From Mytilisepta virgata (lineage: Eukaryota > Mollusca > Bivalvia > Mytilida > Mytilidae), in NCBI GenBank assembly GCA_028015205.1, contig CM051520.1, positions 33,037,528 to 33,101,527 of the forward strand: a stretch of DNA of 64,000 nucleotides, read 5' to 3'. Shown one piece after another: positions 35,943 to 47,545 of this stretch (the stretch's first letter is position 1; each line of letters begins with the position of its first letter). Under the pieces are notes generated by a model that worked only from the letters and a program-made list of their open reading frames with translations, searched no databases and had not been told where the DNA came from. The position numbers and the translations under genes were made by a program.

Positions 35943-36848
35943 GAAAAAATAGCAAAAAACAGCATTTTGACCCCTATTCTATTTTTAGTAAGGGCGGACA
36001 TGTTTTTCGACCAATCAAAAATCCAAGCATTAAATTTTTGCAGGATACCCTAAGGAACAATCTTACCAAGTTTCATTTGATTTTGAATAGTAGTTTCAGA
36101 GAAGACGATTTTTGAAATAATAACATAAAAAAAGCCAAAAATGTCAAAAAAGGGCAATAGCTCTAACATCAGTTGACAGATTTTCACGAAAATCAGCACA
36201 CAGGTAGCTCTCATCACGCTGAACACTTTCAACCTCCAGAATTTGCCGTAACCTAATGATTTTTTAGATATTTGCGAAAAACTGTTGTTTGACCCATATG
36301 TTCTATTTTTAGTAACAGTGGCCATGTTTTTCGACGGATACGGATCAAAAATCGAAGCATAAACTTTGTGCAGGATACCCTAAGGAACAATCTTACCAAG
36401 TTTCATTTGATTTTGAAAAGAGGTTTCAGAAAAGAGGATTTTTGAAATAATAACATAAAAAAGCCAAAAATGTCAAAAAAGGGCAATAACTCTAACATCA
36501 GTTGACAGATTTTCGCGAAAATGAGCACACATGTAGCTCTCATCATGCTGAACACTTTCAACCTGCCATAATTTGCCGTAACATAATGATTTTTGAGATA
36601 TTTGCGAAAAACTGTTGTTTGACCCCTGTTTTATTTTTAGTAACAGTGGCCATGTTTTTTGACAGATCAAAAATCGAAGCATAGATTTTGTGCAGGATAC
36701 CCTCGGGAACAATCATGCTAAGTTTTATCCAAATCCATTCAGTATTTTTGAGATGAGAAGATTTTTGAAAAATTGTTAACGACGACGGACGCATACTGAT
36801 GAGAATATCTCACCTGGCCTGCCTAAAAGGCCAGGTGAGCTAATGAAA
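35943..36848. repeat. Tandem repeat (about 321-331 bp unit) ending in a hairpin
   Basis: The marker CAGGATACCCTAAGGAACAA recurs at about 36041, 36372 and 36693 (in the last copy as CAGGATACCCTCGGGAACAA), giving periods of 331 and 321 bp. Each unit also has CTAACATCAGTTGACAGATT and TGCGAAAAACTGTTGTTTGA. The array ends with GACGACGGACGC and the inverted repeat CTCACCTGGCCT...AGGCCAGGTGAG (36810-36840). It is non-coding. The hairpin terminus looks like a specific element end. Confidence 0.75.
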
Positions 36849-37059
36849 TGTAGGTGTCAGAGGACAAAATCAATTTCCTTTGTTTTTACTATTCAAAGAA
36901 AAATGTTAGTAAAGTTTTTTTTAACTTTCCAAGAGAATTCTAATCTAAACCTTTGGCATAAATTCAAATAAAATCTGTTAAGAAATGTAGACAAAAGAGT
37001 GCTTACAAATACAATTTTACAATATTTTCAAGGTCTATAACACTGAGGAAATCAATCCG

Positions 37060-37107
37060 TCAGTACTGCTTTTTGAACTCATCTGAGGGAATGCTGATAT
37101 CAAGTGG
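37060..37107 (-). CDS. Unidentified gene, last exon
   Basis: The acceptor ...GTTTACATCAG is followed by an exon encoding PLDISIPSDEFKKQY and a TGA stop (37062-37060). It enters in phase 0, matching the phase-0 exit of the exon at 37175-37248. The residue composition is typical of real protein and unlike surrounding AT-rich frames. I do not recognise the protein. An upstream acceptor (ATATCAAAG) would give the same frame with two more codons but a phase that does not fit. Confidence 0.6.
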   Translation of the reverse strand, partial: PLDISIPSDEFKKQY

Positions 37108-37174
37108 CTGATGTAAACCTTTGATATGGAAATAATTAAAATCTGTTTAGAAATGTAGATGTGAGAGCACTTAC

Positions 37175-37248
37175 AAAGTGACGGAAGGCAGACATAAGCA
37201 TTTCCATATCCCTGCTCCAAGGTTGCAGCAGGTGACAAAACAGACACA
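37175..37248 (-). CDS. Unidentified gene, penultimate exon
   Basis: The acceptor CTCTATTATAG precedes 37248 and the consensus donor GTAAGT follows 37175. Entered in phase 1, the exon encodes CLFCHLLQPWSRDMEMLMSAF followed by RHF, and leaves in phase 0. Both the splice signals and the phase agree with the exons on either side. The amphipathic Cys/His/Leu-rich composition suggests a helical cytosolic segment. The function is unknown. Confidence 0.65.
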
Positions 37249-37801
37249 CTATAATAGAGTTGTTGTATTGCAACTCAAATTCCTGTTCCTAAAATATACA
37301 ATCACTGCTACTTCCTCATAGAACACAACATTTTTTTTCAAATTTTATTTCTAAAACAACTGATATATTTTTGTTTTATCACAATTTATTTCAATCTGGT
37401 GATAAAATCAATTATCAACGAAATATGCAACATTTCATTAAATAACAAATACAAATTTATTATCAATACTATAATAGCAAACAAGTGTTCATGAAAAGTT
37501 TCAATCATTGTAGAAATTACATTCTCACCAAACATCCTTACTACTATTTTCTCTGTTAATTTGTAAAATATAATGTACTCTGTATACAAAAATATAAACT
37601 GTAAAAATTATAAATTTATATGATACCCGCTTGGGTAGGTGACCATTTAGTCATTTTTAATTAGTCAGTATACATCTGTAAATTTATTAATTATATCAAA
37701 TCAAATTAATTAGCAGTTTTTATGCCCATTAAAAGGCAAACAGCTGTGAAATTAAACAAAAAGAACAAAATACACGAAGAAACAAATAAAAACAACTGCA
37801 C

Positions 37802-37897
37802 CCCCCCCCCCCCCCCCCCCAGTTCTCAGTGCTATCCATCCTTCTAAAAAGGAGCATATCAGTATCACTTGTTCCTTAGTATCAGGGTTTAAACTTA
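37802..37897 (-). CDS. Unidentified gene, exon ending in a poly-G tract
   Basis: The acceptor ATTTATTTTTAG lies before 37897. The phase-1 frame reads SLNPDTKEQVILICSFLEG, then WIALRT, and then enters 20 consecutive G bases. The only GT available as donor is the last G plus T (37801-37800, GTGCAG). Using it adds 19 G to the exon (six Gly codons plus one base), giving phase 1 out, which matches the next exon. The tract may have expanded at an ancestral donor directly after ACTG. Tract length differences would alter the frame or the splice site. Confidence 0.6.
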
Positions 37898-39763
37898 CTA
37901 AAAATAAATATTTCAGGAAAAAAAATGATGAAATGAAGTTGTTGTAAGATAAGTACCATCAGTAGAATTTGAAAAGTTTCAGAATGTCTGAGAAGAGAGG
38001 TTAACCATTCAATATAATTTAAAAATTATGCTTATTAAAAGGACAATTTTGTAAAGATCACTGGTTGTTATCTCCCTTACCTTTAAATTTAAGAAAGTTT
38101 CATATTTAATTTGTTTCTAAAATTTCTGGTAATTTTAATTATTTTTTATGAACCTTCACAATAATTTCAATTAAAATTTTCAATGAGATCTTGAATTGCT
38201 GTAAGGTACATTAATTGGAATATAAATATAAAGATGATATATGGAATCCAGTTCAAACTCAACTTGATCAAAATACAGCAAGAAAAATTCAGTTCGACAA
38301 CAATCTGGCAATGCTAAAAAAACCTACTTTGGAGAAAATTTATCTGAAAAAAAATCTTTAAATATTTTCTGTGATTGTGTGTTGAAATGATAATAATGGG
38401 TAAAACAGCAGTGGCAGACTCTTTGAGATTTTCCATAGGGGCGGCCATGTCACAGCTCATAAAAATCTTGAGACAAAATCCCTTATGATTCAATAAGAAG
38501 TAGAAATATAAATAGCTGGTCTAAAACCTTTTTCCAACTCATAAGAAATTGGAAATTATAACATATACTTGGACTGAAACTTAAATTTGTAGGGTTGACT
38601 AATCGACATGAGAAAAGCAACTAACTATTTGAATAAAATCAATACATGTACTGTTTGTTTTCTATAACCTAAGGTACAAAGTCAAACCAAATGTTTATAT
38701 TGTTGAAAATTAAAAATCCATTTCTACAGAAATAAACTCTGGTGTTTTTTTCAGTTATTCAAAGGCCACTACAAATATGACTATCCTATTGATTTAAAGA
38801 CTCTTTTTCTTATGCATGAAAGATTTGATTTAATTTACCCAAGGAGTTATCCTTGTTTTGTTGGAACATTGGGATGCTTTTACAATCTGCTTTGTGATGT
38901 TGAATATTTGTGAGAAAATGCACTAAATTGAAATTTCTTTGCCATTTTTCAGTTTCAGGAATTATAGCAACTGTAAATCAGTCTATAGACAAATTTCTTC
39001 CTTTTTAAAGATTTACTTTAATTTAACTGAAGAGCTCTCCTTGTTCCATTGAACAGTGTTATCTCCCCTGTTATTTGTTAATGAGAGATGACAGACTGCT
39101 TTAATTCAAAAGTGTCATTATATTTTCCTGGAAAAAAATTAGAGAATTTCAGAAATCATTAAAATCAAAATGAAGTACTTTCATGGACTGACAATAGAAC
39201 TCCAACAGAGCATAAATTATTAACAAGACTTCTCTTCATAATTTTTGTAGTTATAAGAATATCCAAGTTTTCATCACATAAACAAAGGTATACTATAATA
39301 AATACTATACTGAGAGGTCTACACAAATGGATGTAATTGGCACAATTTACATGGTTCAGCAAAAATCTGTTGTTTCATGATACCAAATTTCATCAGTTTC
39401 TTTAGAATTTTAATACAATGTTGTCAGCTGACTCCTAAATGAAAAACGTTTGCATAATTGCAAAATCTGCTGAATTGCAAAATTTTCCCTGACAAATAGA
39501 CTTTGCAAATAACTGAAATCCACTGTAGCTACACATAACCCTTTATGTTTTTCTTTTAATACTTCCATCTACAGTTCCACGTCAATTACAAAAACTTGTA
39601 TCAAACATAACACAAAGAATTGACAGTAAATACAATCAGCTAGAACGTTAGTCATTTATCTCCCTTATGTGTCGTATATTAGATGACATCATTTTACATA
39701 TTATACATAAAGAAGAGTTGTAATTCGAATGCGTTTATTTGGTATATGGAACACGCAAGATAC
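37898..39763. other. Intron of the unidentified minus-strand gene
   Basis: This stretch is AT-rich with several GTTATCTCCC-type motifs (38066, 39058 and 39656). A frame near 38400-38480 (minus: MSCDMAAPMENLKESATAVL) looks mildly coding, but I found no fitting pair of splice sites. Confidence 0.4.
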
Positions 39764-39871
39764 CTGTTTTAACATTCTCTATAGTGAAATCCCTTCCATA
39801 GTCTGACAACGTGATACCTTTCAATGCTTTGTTAACATTGTAATGTAGGGAGACTTTACTATATCCATCGA
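39764..39871 (-). CDS. Unidentified gene, 108-nt exon
   Basis: The acceptor TTTTTTATGATTTTGTAG precedes 39871 and the donor GTATCT follows 39764. It encodes VDGYSKVSLHYNVNKALKG, then ITLSDYGRDFTIENVKT, phase 1 in and phase 1 out. If the donor were not used, the frame would run on to a TAA at 39735 (ending GILRVPYTK). The in-phase partner exon downstream favours splicing, but an alternative 3' end here is possible. The alternating hydrophobic pattern suggests a beta-rich domain. I do not recognise it. Confidence 0.6.
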
Positions 39872-40617
39872 CTACAAAATCATAAAAAATACTGTGTTCA
39901 GAAAAAATGAAAAAGAAAGAGAAGTGTTGGAAAACAAAGAATACAATAATACGAAGAATAAAATTATTCACGCAAATAAACACATTTCTCGAGATTTATC
40001 TGAAGAAAGCAGATTTTTCCATACAATCACAAAACAATATACGAATAAAGAAATAATACTAAATGATTCTTGCGAGGCGAAATACATGTACACATTTTCG
40101 ATATAGACCTACCCATTCTGTTATTTATTTGATTCTGTAACGTTAAATAGCTATACTCTGGTACACGAATCGGTACTATTCGTATTGTCTAGGAGTACTG
40201 GGAACTCACGGGCAGTAAACTTGCATAGTGTGTATAACACACACAAAAAAGTGATTTAAAACCATGCAGTGTATTTAAGTCTTCATCACACAATTTATTA
40301 AAACTACATATTGAAAAATCGTGAATTATGTTAATTTTATTATCCGTAGAATAGATGAGTAGGATCAAACGAAAAGCAGTTTAGGCCACACCCAATACAT
40401 ATTTTGGGATAAAGCGAAGATGAGAACCTCGATACTGGTACTACCGGAATGGTACCAATTTTAAATGCCAACATTAAATTTTTTTTGCCGCTTCACTTTG
40501 CAAAAAAAAACCAAAGTACTAAAAATAAATTTTGAGTGAAATAATCATATAAAACAAAGCAAAACTAAAATTAATGCATCAAATAAACAAGGTGCTTAGA
40601 TAGATATATTATCTTAC

Positions 40618-40685
40618 CTGGGATAGAAGCTTCAATACCATTCAGTCTCAGCGTAAATGTAATAGGACCCAGTGCCAGGGAGACG
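40618..40685 (-). CDS. Unidentified gene, most upstream exon seen
   Basis: Before the strong donor GTAAGA (40617-40612) the frame reads VSLALGPITFTLRLNGIEAS, then IPG, and leaves in phase 1, matching the exon at 39764-39871. The 5' edge is uncertain. An AAG acceptor before 40685 is the most economical. A stronger acceptor (TATATTTGTAG, about 40813) would add an AT-rich hydrophobic stretch that looks non-coding. Exons further upstream were not identified. Confidence 0.5.
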
Positions 40686-41513
40686 CTTAACATCGAAATG
40701 AAAATGCATGGAACTCCCAATAGTTCAATTGTTCGAAACACGTTTATCAAGATTATAACCAGATAATGTTTTAGGTATAGATTATTATTGATTATTATAT
40801 ACAGAAGCCTACAAATATAAACAATCTTAAGTATATATCTTTTGAGGTTGAAAGTAGACCAAAGATGTAAGTGCTTAAACACGCATCATGTATATTTGTA
40901 TTACAGTTCATGCCTTAAGCTGTTAAAGAATTATAAATGTTAAAATACAGGGGGCTGAATGCATATCTCGTGTTGTTTTCATTAGTGGTAACAATCTGTC
41001 AAAAACAGAGCTTTAAATTTACATTTTTGATCCAGGATAAAAGTTCATTTTGTTTGTATAGTATTGTGAAACGTGCTATCTTCAGATTAATGACACAGTA
41101 TTGATTTATCTTTGATTTCATGTGGGGTACGTAAAGATTGATATTGCAAGATGTTATCATGTTATTTAGAGTATTCATGATCGGTTTATCAATGTGTTAT
41201 TACAAAATCTGTAAACATTGAATGTCATTCGACAACATAATTTTCGAATTGAGTTCATGGACTTTATATCATTCGCAACGTATATATGTTTTCCATTAAA
41301 TATCGTTTATCCTTCGGAATGAACTAACAAGACCTTAATTTGCTTTCTAAGTGATAAATATCTACCATGTGCAGGATAGACATCTTGTTAAGATCTTCGT
41401 ATGCCATGTATTCGAAAAGGAAACAGAATTACAGCTTCTAGCTGTCGGATGTACGATAGGTACTGGACACATTTTACGGTTAGACTATCGTAACATTTCA
41501 TGTATCTCCACCG

Positions 41514-41765
41514 ATTTGTAACTACCACCAAATTGACTTTGTTGAAATTCACCACAGGTGCCGTATACGGCACAGGAACTGCTTACCCTTCCGGAGCACC
41601 TGAGTTCACTACTGGTTTTTATAGGAGTTCGTGTTGTTCATTTTTTTTTTAGTTTTCAGTGTTTATTTGTTGTGCTTGTGGTTGTTCATTTGTCTTCCCG
41701 GGTTTTGTCTGTCTAATGGATTACGTTCTTTGGATTGCTCCTTCGGTATATTTGTCCTCTTTATC
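41514..41765 (+). repeat. Retroelement 3' tail, copy 2 (5'-truncated)
   Basis: This copy shares TGCCGTATACGGCACAGGAA, CTTACCCTTCCGGAGCACCT and the TTTGTTGTGCTTGTGGTTGT tail with 27546-27785, but no reverse-transcriptase sequence precedes it. It lies upstream of the unidentified minus-strand gene or in one of its introns. Confidence 0.75.
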
Positions 41766-44540
41766 ATATATCAATGTATTATAATATCAAATAAATTTAA
41801 TTTCGCACAAGAAGACTTATGTAATAATTTGAATAAATATCTCTAAAAGATATGTTCCTAAACTTGATGTTTTCATCCGCTAAAACGAATTTAGACGCAT
41901 AGATTCGTCATCTGTACTATGCGGTGTTTATTCATTAAATTCATATTACGTGAAGCAATAAATTATTTTTTTCTAATTTGTTATAGAAGTGAAGTATATA
42001 AGGTTTGTTTTTTTTAATAGAAAACAATTATATTAGTCAGTAAACAGTGGTAGGTGCTGATTCTAGACAAATTCGGCAAGTTTTCCAATTTTATTAATTG
42101 AGTGCCCTCTGAAATTCTATTACCAGAACTATTTCTAAGATGTTAGTTTGACGTCAGAAGAAGCTCGAACAAATTGGCAGATAAATTATGTGGTTGTCAT
42201 AATATTTAGATACTGTATCACGTGTATGATAATTAAACTGTGTTCCCATATAAGGCATTGAGCAAAAGCCTACTTAAAGTTTCATTACTGCTGAAGTCTG
42301 AACAAATCCATCAAACCCATATAAACATGTACTATAACGATTATGTTTATCTAAAGATACATGTAGATTTATTGAACTTATATTTTCATATAGTGGATGT
42401 GGTCTGCTCGAGTGATCTAGGTTGCAGGACATAGCGCTAGGTGATAAGATGCCAGAGTGTCTCAAGACCGATCGATGACGGGCTATAACATTTGACAGTA
42501 TCAAAATAGAATGTTGGCAGAGTTGCAGTTTAAATTAATGTTTATACTATACAAATATTTAGAATTACCATATATATCCGAGATTTGTTCAGAAATCACA
42601 TGGGAAGCACGGCCATGACAACCAGACAAAAATAACAAAAAGAGTACAAAGTAAAAAAAAAAAAACAGAAACAACAGAGTCAGGATAATCAAAATTGAAA
42701 CAGGTGTGGTGGAGTTTAACCGGTTTTGTGATTATGCAACCCTCCCTCTTATCTTTGTTGACACTCTGTTGCTTTTATAGCTGCTGGTCGTATACTGTCA
42801 CCCTAATAAACGAAAGTTAGAAATAACACTCCCTTAAAGGGTTAATGGTATGACTTCATAAATGGTATCACTTCACGAGGTTAAAAAGAAATCGGCAGTA
42901 TACTTGAAACGCCAGCATGGATTAAATATCTTTAACTCAATGGGATAAAGAACAAGCAAGTCTTACAGAATTACATAAAATTTCCTACTTGTAACCCCTC
43001 TTGTGAAAACATCTTGTGTAACCTCCAAGCTCTGTGGGTTATTGGCAAGAAGTTTACATTTATTTCATATATTGCAATAGATATCGAAGTGAAAACCAGT
43101 TGTTATAATCGATTAGTGCTTTACCAAATTCCTCGTATTTAGCTAAACGATGTTGGTAGCTATCATAAAACTTTTTGACTGAAATAAGCAGCTTGTCAAT
43201 TCTATAACCTTGTTATAGAAGGTTTTTAGAAATAGTTTGTTTTCGTTCGTTCTTCTAACGAATCCGCACAAAACGTACATGTACACATCATACACTGGTG
43301 CTACAGGCACGTCTTCGTCGAGAAAGGGAAAATAAGTAGTATGAAATCAGTTCAGCTCATTAAATAATATCAGAAAATACCAGAAAGCCAAAACAGAAAA
43401 TGAAGATGAAGGTCAAACACCTGGAACAACAAAATGCAACGTGAAAAAACATAATGAAACTTAAAATTAAGCAAAACAGTGGTAAAATCATAAGTGAAGT
43501 GTAAAACTATCCTGCTAAGCATTCAACATTTAACAATTCCGTTTTATAGGTCAGAAGATCACAAAGACAGAAATGTGATATAATTTGTTCTACATAAAAA
43601 AAAGTGAGTATCCAACTATTCCTTACACGTATAATTTAATTTCCAAAATATTCTACCGCTGTTTGCGGTCATGGAAATGCTTAATATCCCCAATTAAGTA
43701 ACTGTCTGAAAAATGCTTTTGCTGTATACAGAAAAACAAAGCCCGGTGTATAAAGAAGGACACATTTCCACGTCCAAGAAAAACTGCAAGTTCTTCGTAA
43801 TCCCTTACTCTTTATTTCCTTAGCTTTAGGGTTTCGAATTCTTCAGTTTATCATCTGAAGAATCTTTTCTGTATGTAACATTTTCTAATTTCTTTTTTTT
43901 TCTATTTCAACTATATATTCATTACTAATGTATTATCTTGTTGAAGATTAAATGAATCATTTAATGGATGTATATTGACGTTTTGGTGACGCAGATATAT
44001 TCATACTTTAAAAAAATGCAAGGTCACTTGTACAGAAAATTGATTTCAGATTATCATAAATCCCCTCCTTTTATGATAATTTTATATTCTACAGTTCATA
44101 AATTTGTTTATGGTCAATACTGTCATAAAAAGTGCCGGGAAGTAGCAGTACATAAAGATGTTTGAACTCAACCATCAACAAAAATGACTTTGCCTTCGGA
44201 TTTTGTTTATCAAAATTATAAATCATGTTCAACATCTGAATACATACACTGATATTAATGATAGATCTCCGTGTTATATGTACATATAGGTAGAAAATTT
44301 GTTTAATTTAAGGATAGCAAATATTATGATCAAAATAAAAAATGCAGATGTGGTTTTATTATACCGGATATTAACACTGATCACGATCCGTCTATGACAC
44401 TGCTATCTGAATTATGTAACGTCTAACCAATATTTACAGTCACTTTCTTGATACCCATACTGTGTCAGAGTGTCAGGATAGACGAGCGAGACGTTCAGAT
44501 ACCCATAAAATCTGTTTAACCCCACCAACTGTTCAGACTT
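41766..44540. other. Non-coding region with repeat fragments
   Basis: No supported exon was found. The stretch 42396-42490 (CTCGAGTGATCTAGGTTGCA, AGCGCTAGGTGATAAGATGC) is less AT-rich and looks like a fragment of a dispersed repeat. The rest is AT-rich. Confidence 0.4.
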
Positions 44541-44543
44541 TTC

Positions 44544-45555
44544 GTGTCGCCTGCGGAACGCATAGTCTACACATAGGGATCACCATCTGTCGTCTTGCAT
44601 CTTGCGTCGTCACACTTTTCTTCTATCCTCAACTACTCGTAAACCGCTCAAAGGAATTTGATGAAACTTTCTCTGTGTATTAACCTTAATGTACAGGTGT
44701 GCATATATTTTTCATTTTTAGAAAATTAAAAAAAAAAAAAAATTTAAATTGACATTTTTGCAAAAAGGGGGGAGCAAAACTTCTATCCTCAACTACTCCA
44801 TAACCGCTCAAAGGAATTTGATTAAACTTTCTCTGTGCATTAACCTTAATGCACATGTGTGCATATATATTTCATTTTTATAAAATTTTATTTTTATTTT
44901 TTTTTTTGTAAAAATTGACATTTTGAAAAAAGGGGGGGTCCAAACTTCTATCCTCAATTACTCCATAATTTGATGAAACTGTCTCTGTGCATTACCCTTA
45001 ATTTTTTTTAAATTTTCTAAAAATGAAATATATATACACACCTTTGCATTAAGGTTAATGCACAGAGAAAGTTTCATCAAATTGCTTTCAGCGGTTATGG
45101 AGTAGTCGAGGATAGAAGTTTTGAACCCCCCTTTTTTCAAAAATTGACATTTTGAGGTTAATGCACAGCTGTGCATATATATTTCATTTTTAGAAAATTT
45201 TAAATTTTTTTTTCGTACAAATTGACATTTTTGAAAAAAGGGGGTTCAAAATTTCTATCCTCAACTTCTCCATAACCGCTGAAAGCAATTTGATGAAACT
45301 TTCTCTGTGCATTAACCTTAATGCAAAGGTGTGTATATGTATTTCATTTTTAGAAATTAAAAAAAAATTGTAAAAATTGACACTTTTGAAAAAAGAGGGG
45401 GTTCAAAACTTTTATCCTCAACTATTCCATAACCGCTCTAAGCAATTTGATGAAACTTTCTCTGTGCATTAACCTTAATGGAAAGGTGTGCATATATTTT
45501 TCATATTTATAAAATTTTAATACCTTTTGTGCAAATTGACGTCCGCAGGCGACAC
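44544..45555. mobile_element. TIR element with internal about 160-bp tandem repeats
   Basis: Exact 14-bp inverted ends GTGTCGCCTGCGGA lie at 44544-44557 and 45542-45555. Inside, units with CTTCTATCCTCAACTACTCC, TGATGAAACTTTCTCTGTGC and ATTAACCTTAATGCA recur near 44620, 44783, 44948, 45254 and 45411. One unit is inverted (about 45030-45145), where TTAATGCACAGAGAAAGTTT appears. It has no coding capacity. The element is non-autonomous, and its superfamily is unclear. Confidence 0.75.
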
Positions 45556-45966
45556 ATGTCTTCCTTGGAAGAATCACACATTTTTTGGTTTTCTGTTCTG
45601 TTTGTTGCTTGTTCTCCTTGTGTTATTTTTGTCCTGGGTTTTATCTTTTGATTGATATGTAATTGTTGACCTTTCCTGTTATCCATTATGTTGTTTATTC
45701 TCTACATTTTCTTGCATTGCTCTTGGAAATAAGGTATTAGAAAAATGTGATAGCACTTTGTATCGAAAATACAGATAGAAATCTTTTTCAAATGCTGAAT
45801 AGATTTATTTTGGAGGATACGTTCAAGTCCTATAATCAAACGTAAAATAAAGCGTACACGAGGGATCAGAAAAATTGTCAGGTGCTCTTTATATAGAGAT
45901 TAATTTTACAAGCTTCGTTCGTCAAAATGATCTTTTCACATCTTCCTTCATAGATCACAGAACTTT

Positions 45967-46255
45967 TGTCCTGGCATGATTCATTATTCAAATGCCTTTA
46001 AATTTTCCGTTCAAAATTTGAAAAAATTACCAGAAATTTCCAAGGCTCTTCCTTTTGCTCCAGAGGTAACCCTTACCTGTGTTTCAATACCTGTTTGTTT
46101 TAATTGTTTTGATGTTTTATGGTTGTGTTTATTAATTCATCATAATATCTTTAACCGGTTTTCCAATATTTCGATCTCGAGCACCTGATGAGTTGTCAGT
46201 CAACGAAATGGCCATACAGTGCATCAAATTTATTTCGGTATTTTGTGATACGTTT
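45967..46255 (+). mobile_element. Dispersed hammerhead unit, copy C
   Basis: From TTTTGTCCTGGCATGATTC onward it matches 17435-17705 over about 280 bp, including TACCAGAAATTTC, AGAGGTAACCCTTA, GGTTGTGTTTATTAATTCAT and the hammerhead. Only one unit is present. It is flanked by unrelated sequence. Confidence 0.7.
46181..46222 (+). ncRNA. Hammerhead ribozyme motif, copy C
   Basis: CTGATGA (46185-46191), stem II GTTG-TCAGT-CAAC, GAAA (46205-46208), mini stem III T-GGCC-A, T and A at the cleavage site (46215-46216), then CAGTGC. Core, stems II and III and the 3' stem I strand are intact. The 5' stem I strand lost two bases (GCAC instead of GCACTG), so stem I cannot form in register. The three copies together define a consensus with a perfect 6-bp stem I. 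Confidence 0.75.
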
Positions 46256-47417
46256 TATTGCTATATAGAGATGCCCATTATGGCAGATGTGACTTTATTA
46301 TTATCATACATTGATTTCGGGGAATGTTTTTCATCTTCAGAATGAGAGGATGTTCAATAAGTTAAACAAATATTTGGGTTGGGATGGGCAATGTATGGCT
46401 ATACCAAAGGTAACATGTAGAGATTTTTGTAGAGACTGATAGTTAAACTTTCTGTAGCGGCAGTTTATTCTCTTTGAATACACAAAAAGGGGTTTTAAAC
46501 TGTTAGGTTGCGTGACATTCTCATAACACATCAACTACAATGGTCCCCATGCACGATTTCCGTATTATGACCTGACAACCCGCCGGAACAAGAGTCTTTA
46601 CCATCAGCTATTTTAGTTGAGCTCCCGTATCAAATCACGGATATCTAGTTATTTTATAAGATAAAAGACGGAGTTGTGTTAGTGTGTATAAGAAAGTGCC
46701 ATTTATAAAAATGCTGATTTACCCCAACCTACACAACTATCCACATTTTGCCAGTGTTTGCCAAAATATGTTGCCCTTAAGTTGCATGACCATTTGTGGA
46801 TTACGCTTATGAAATGTTTATGGGGTTATTGTCTTGAACACCATTTAATACATTTTTCAATGGACTTTAAGGAAGAACTGAGGCAAACATTGGGCGTAAA
46901 TGTATAAATGTACTAGGCAAATAAAGTTAACGATCATATATTTGATATCGTTTAATTTGCAAATTATAGGAATCAGTTCAGGAAAGAACTGGTGCGAAAA
47001 AAGAAAAATAATCTACGAAACAGCAAATGAACAGTATGGATCCTTTTATGATTTAGGCCTAACAATGAATTTCAGGAAACTAATAAGATTTATCCCTGAA
47101 TTGTACTTAAATAAATTCAAAACGAAACTTCTTGCATACAATATAAATATGTGAAAACAACTATACACTCAAGTAGCTACCAGCACTGTGTCAACTTTTT
47201 GATCTTGTTATCCTGGGATGAAGAAATGTTGGTCTTGCCTTCGAGAAGATCCAGGCGTTGTTTGTGCATGTAATCGGTACGACCGAAAGGGGCTACATAT
47301 ATGGCTAACGTATTTATGACTGGGAATGGCCTAAAATTAGTATAAAAGTATTATCATAGTAAACATGTAAAAATAAAATAGGAAATTTGCAGAAACAGTT
47401 TTGTTTCTAATTTCATT

Positions 47418-47545
47418 ATTCATTGTTTTTTAGTTTTCTGTGTTTATTTGTTGTGCTTGTGGTTGTTCATTTGTCTTCTCGGGTTTGTCTGTCCAATGGA
47501 TTACGTTTTTTGTTTATTGCTCCTTAGGTATATTTTTCCTTTTTC
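47418..47545 (+). repeat. Retroelement 3' tail, copy 3 (short)
   Basis: This holds only the last part of the tail seen at 27546 and 41514 (TTTGTTGTGCTTGTGGTTGT, GTCTGTCCAATGGATTACG, ATTGCTCCTTAGGTATATTT). It is a strongly 5'-truncated insertion. Confidence 0.7.

Noticed and set aside
35943..36848. CRISPR-like or gene-array reading of tandem repeats
   Set aside because: Units are long, contiguous and diverged, without spacers. The genome is eukaryotic.
46967..47027. Charged frame NQFRKELVRKKKNNLRNSK after an acceptor-like TTATAG
   Set aside because: It has no upstream partner exon and a weak pyrimidine tract. It could be chance in AT-rich DNA.
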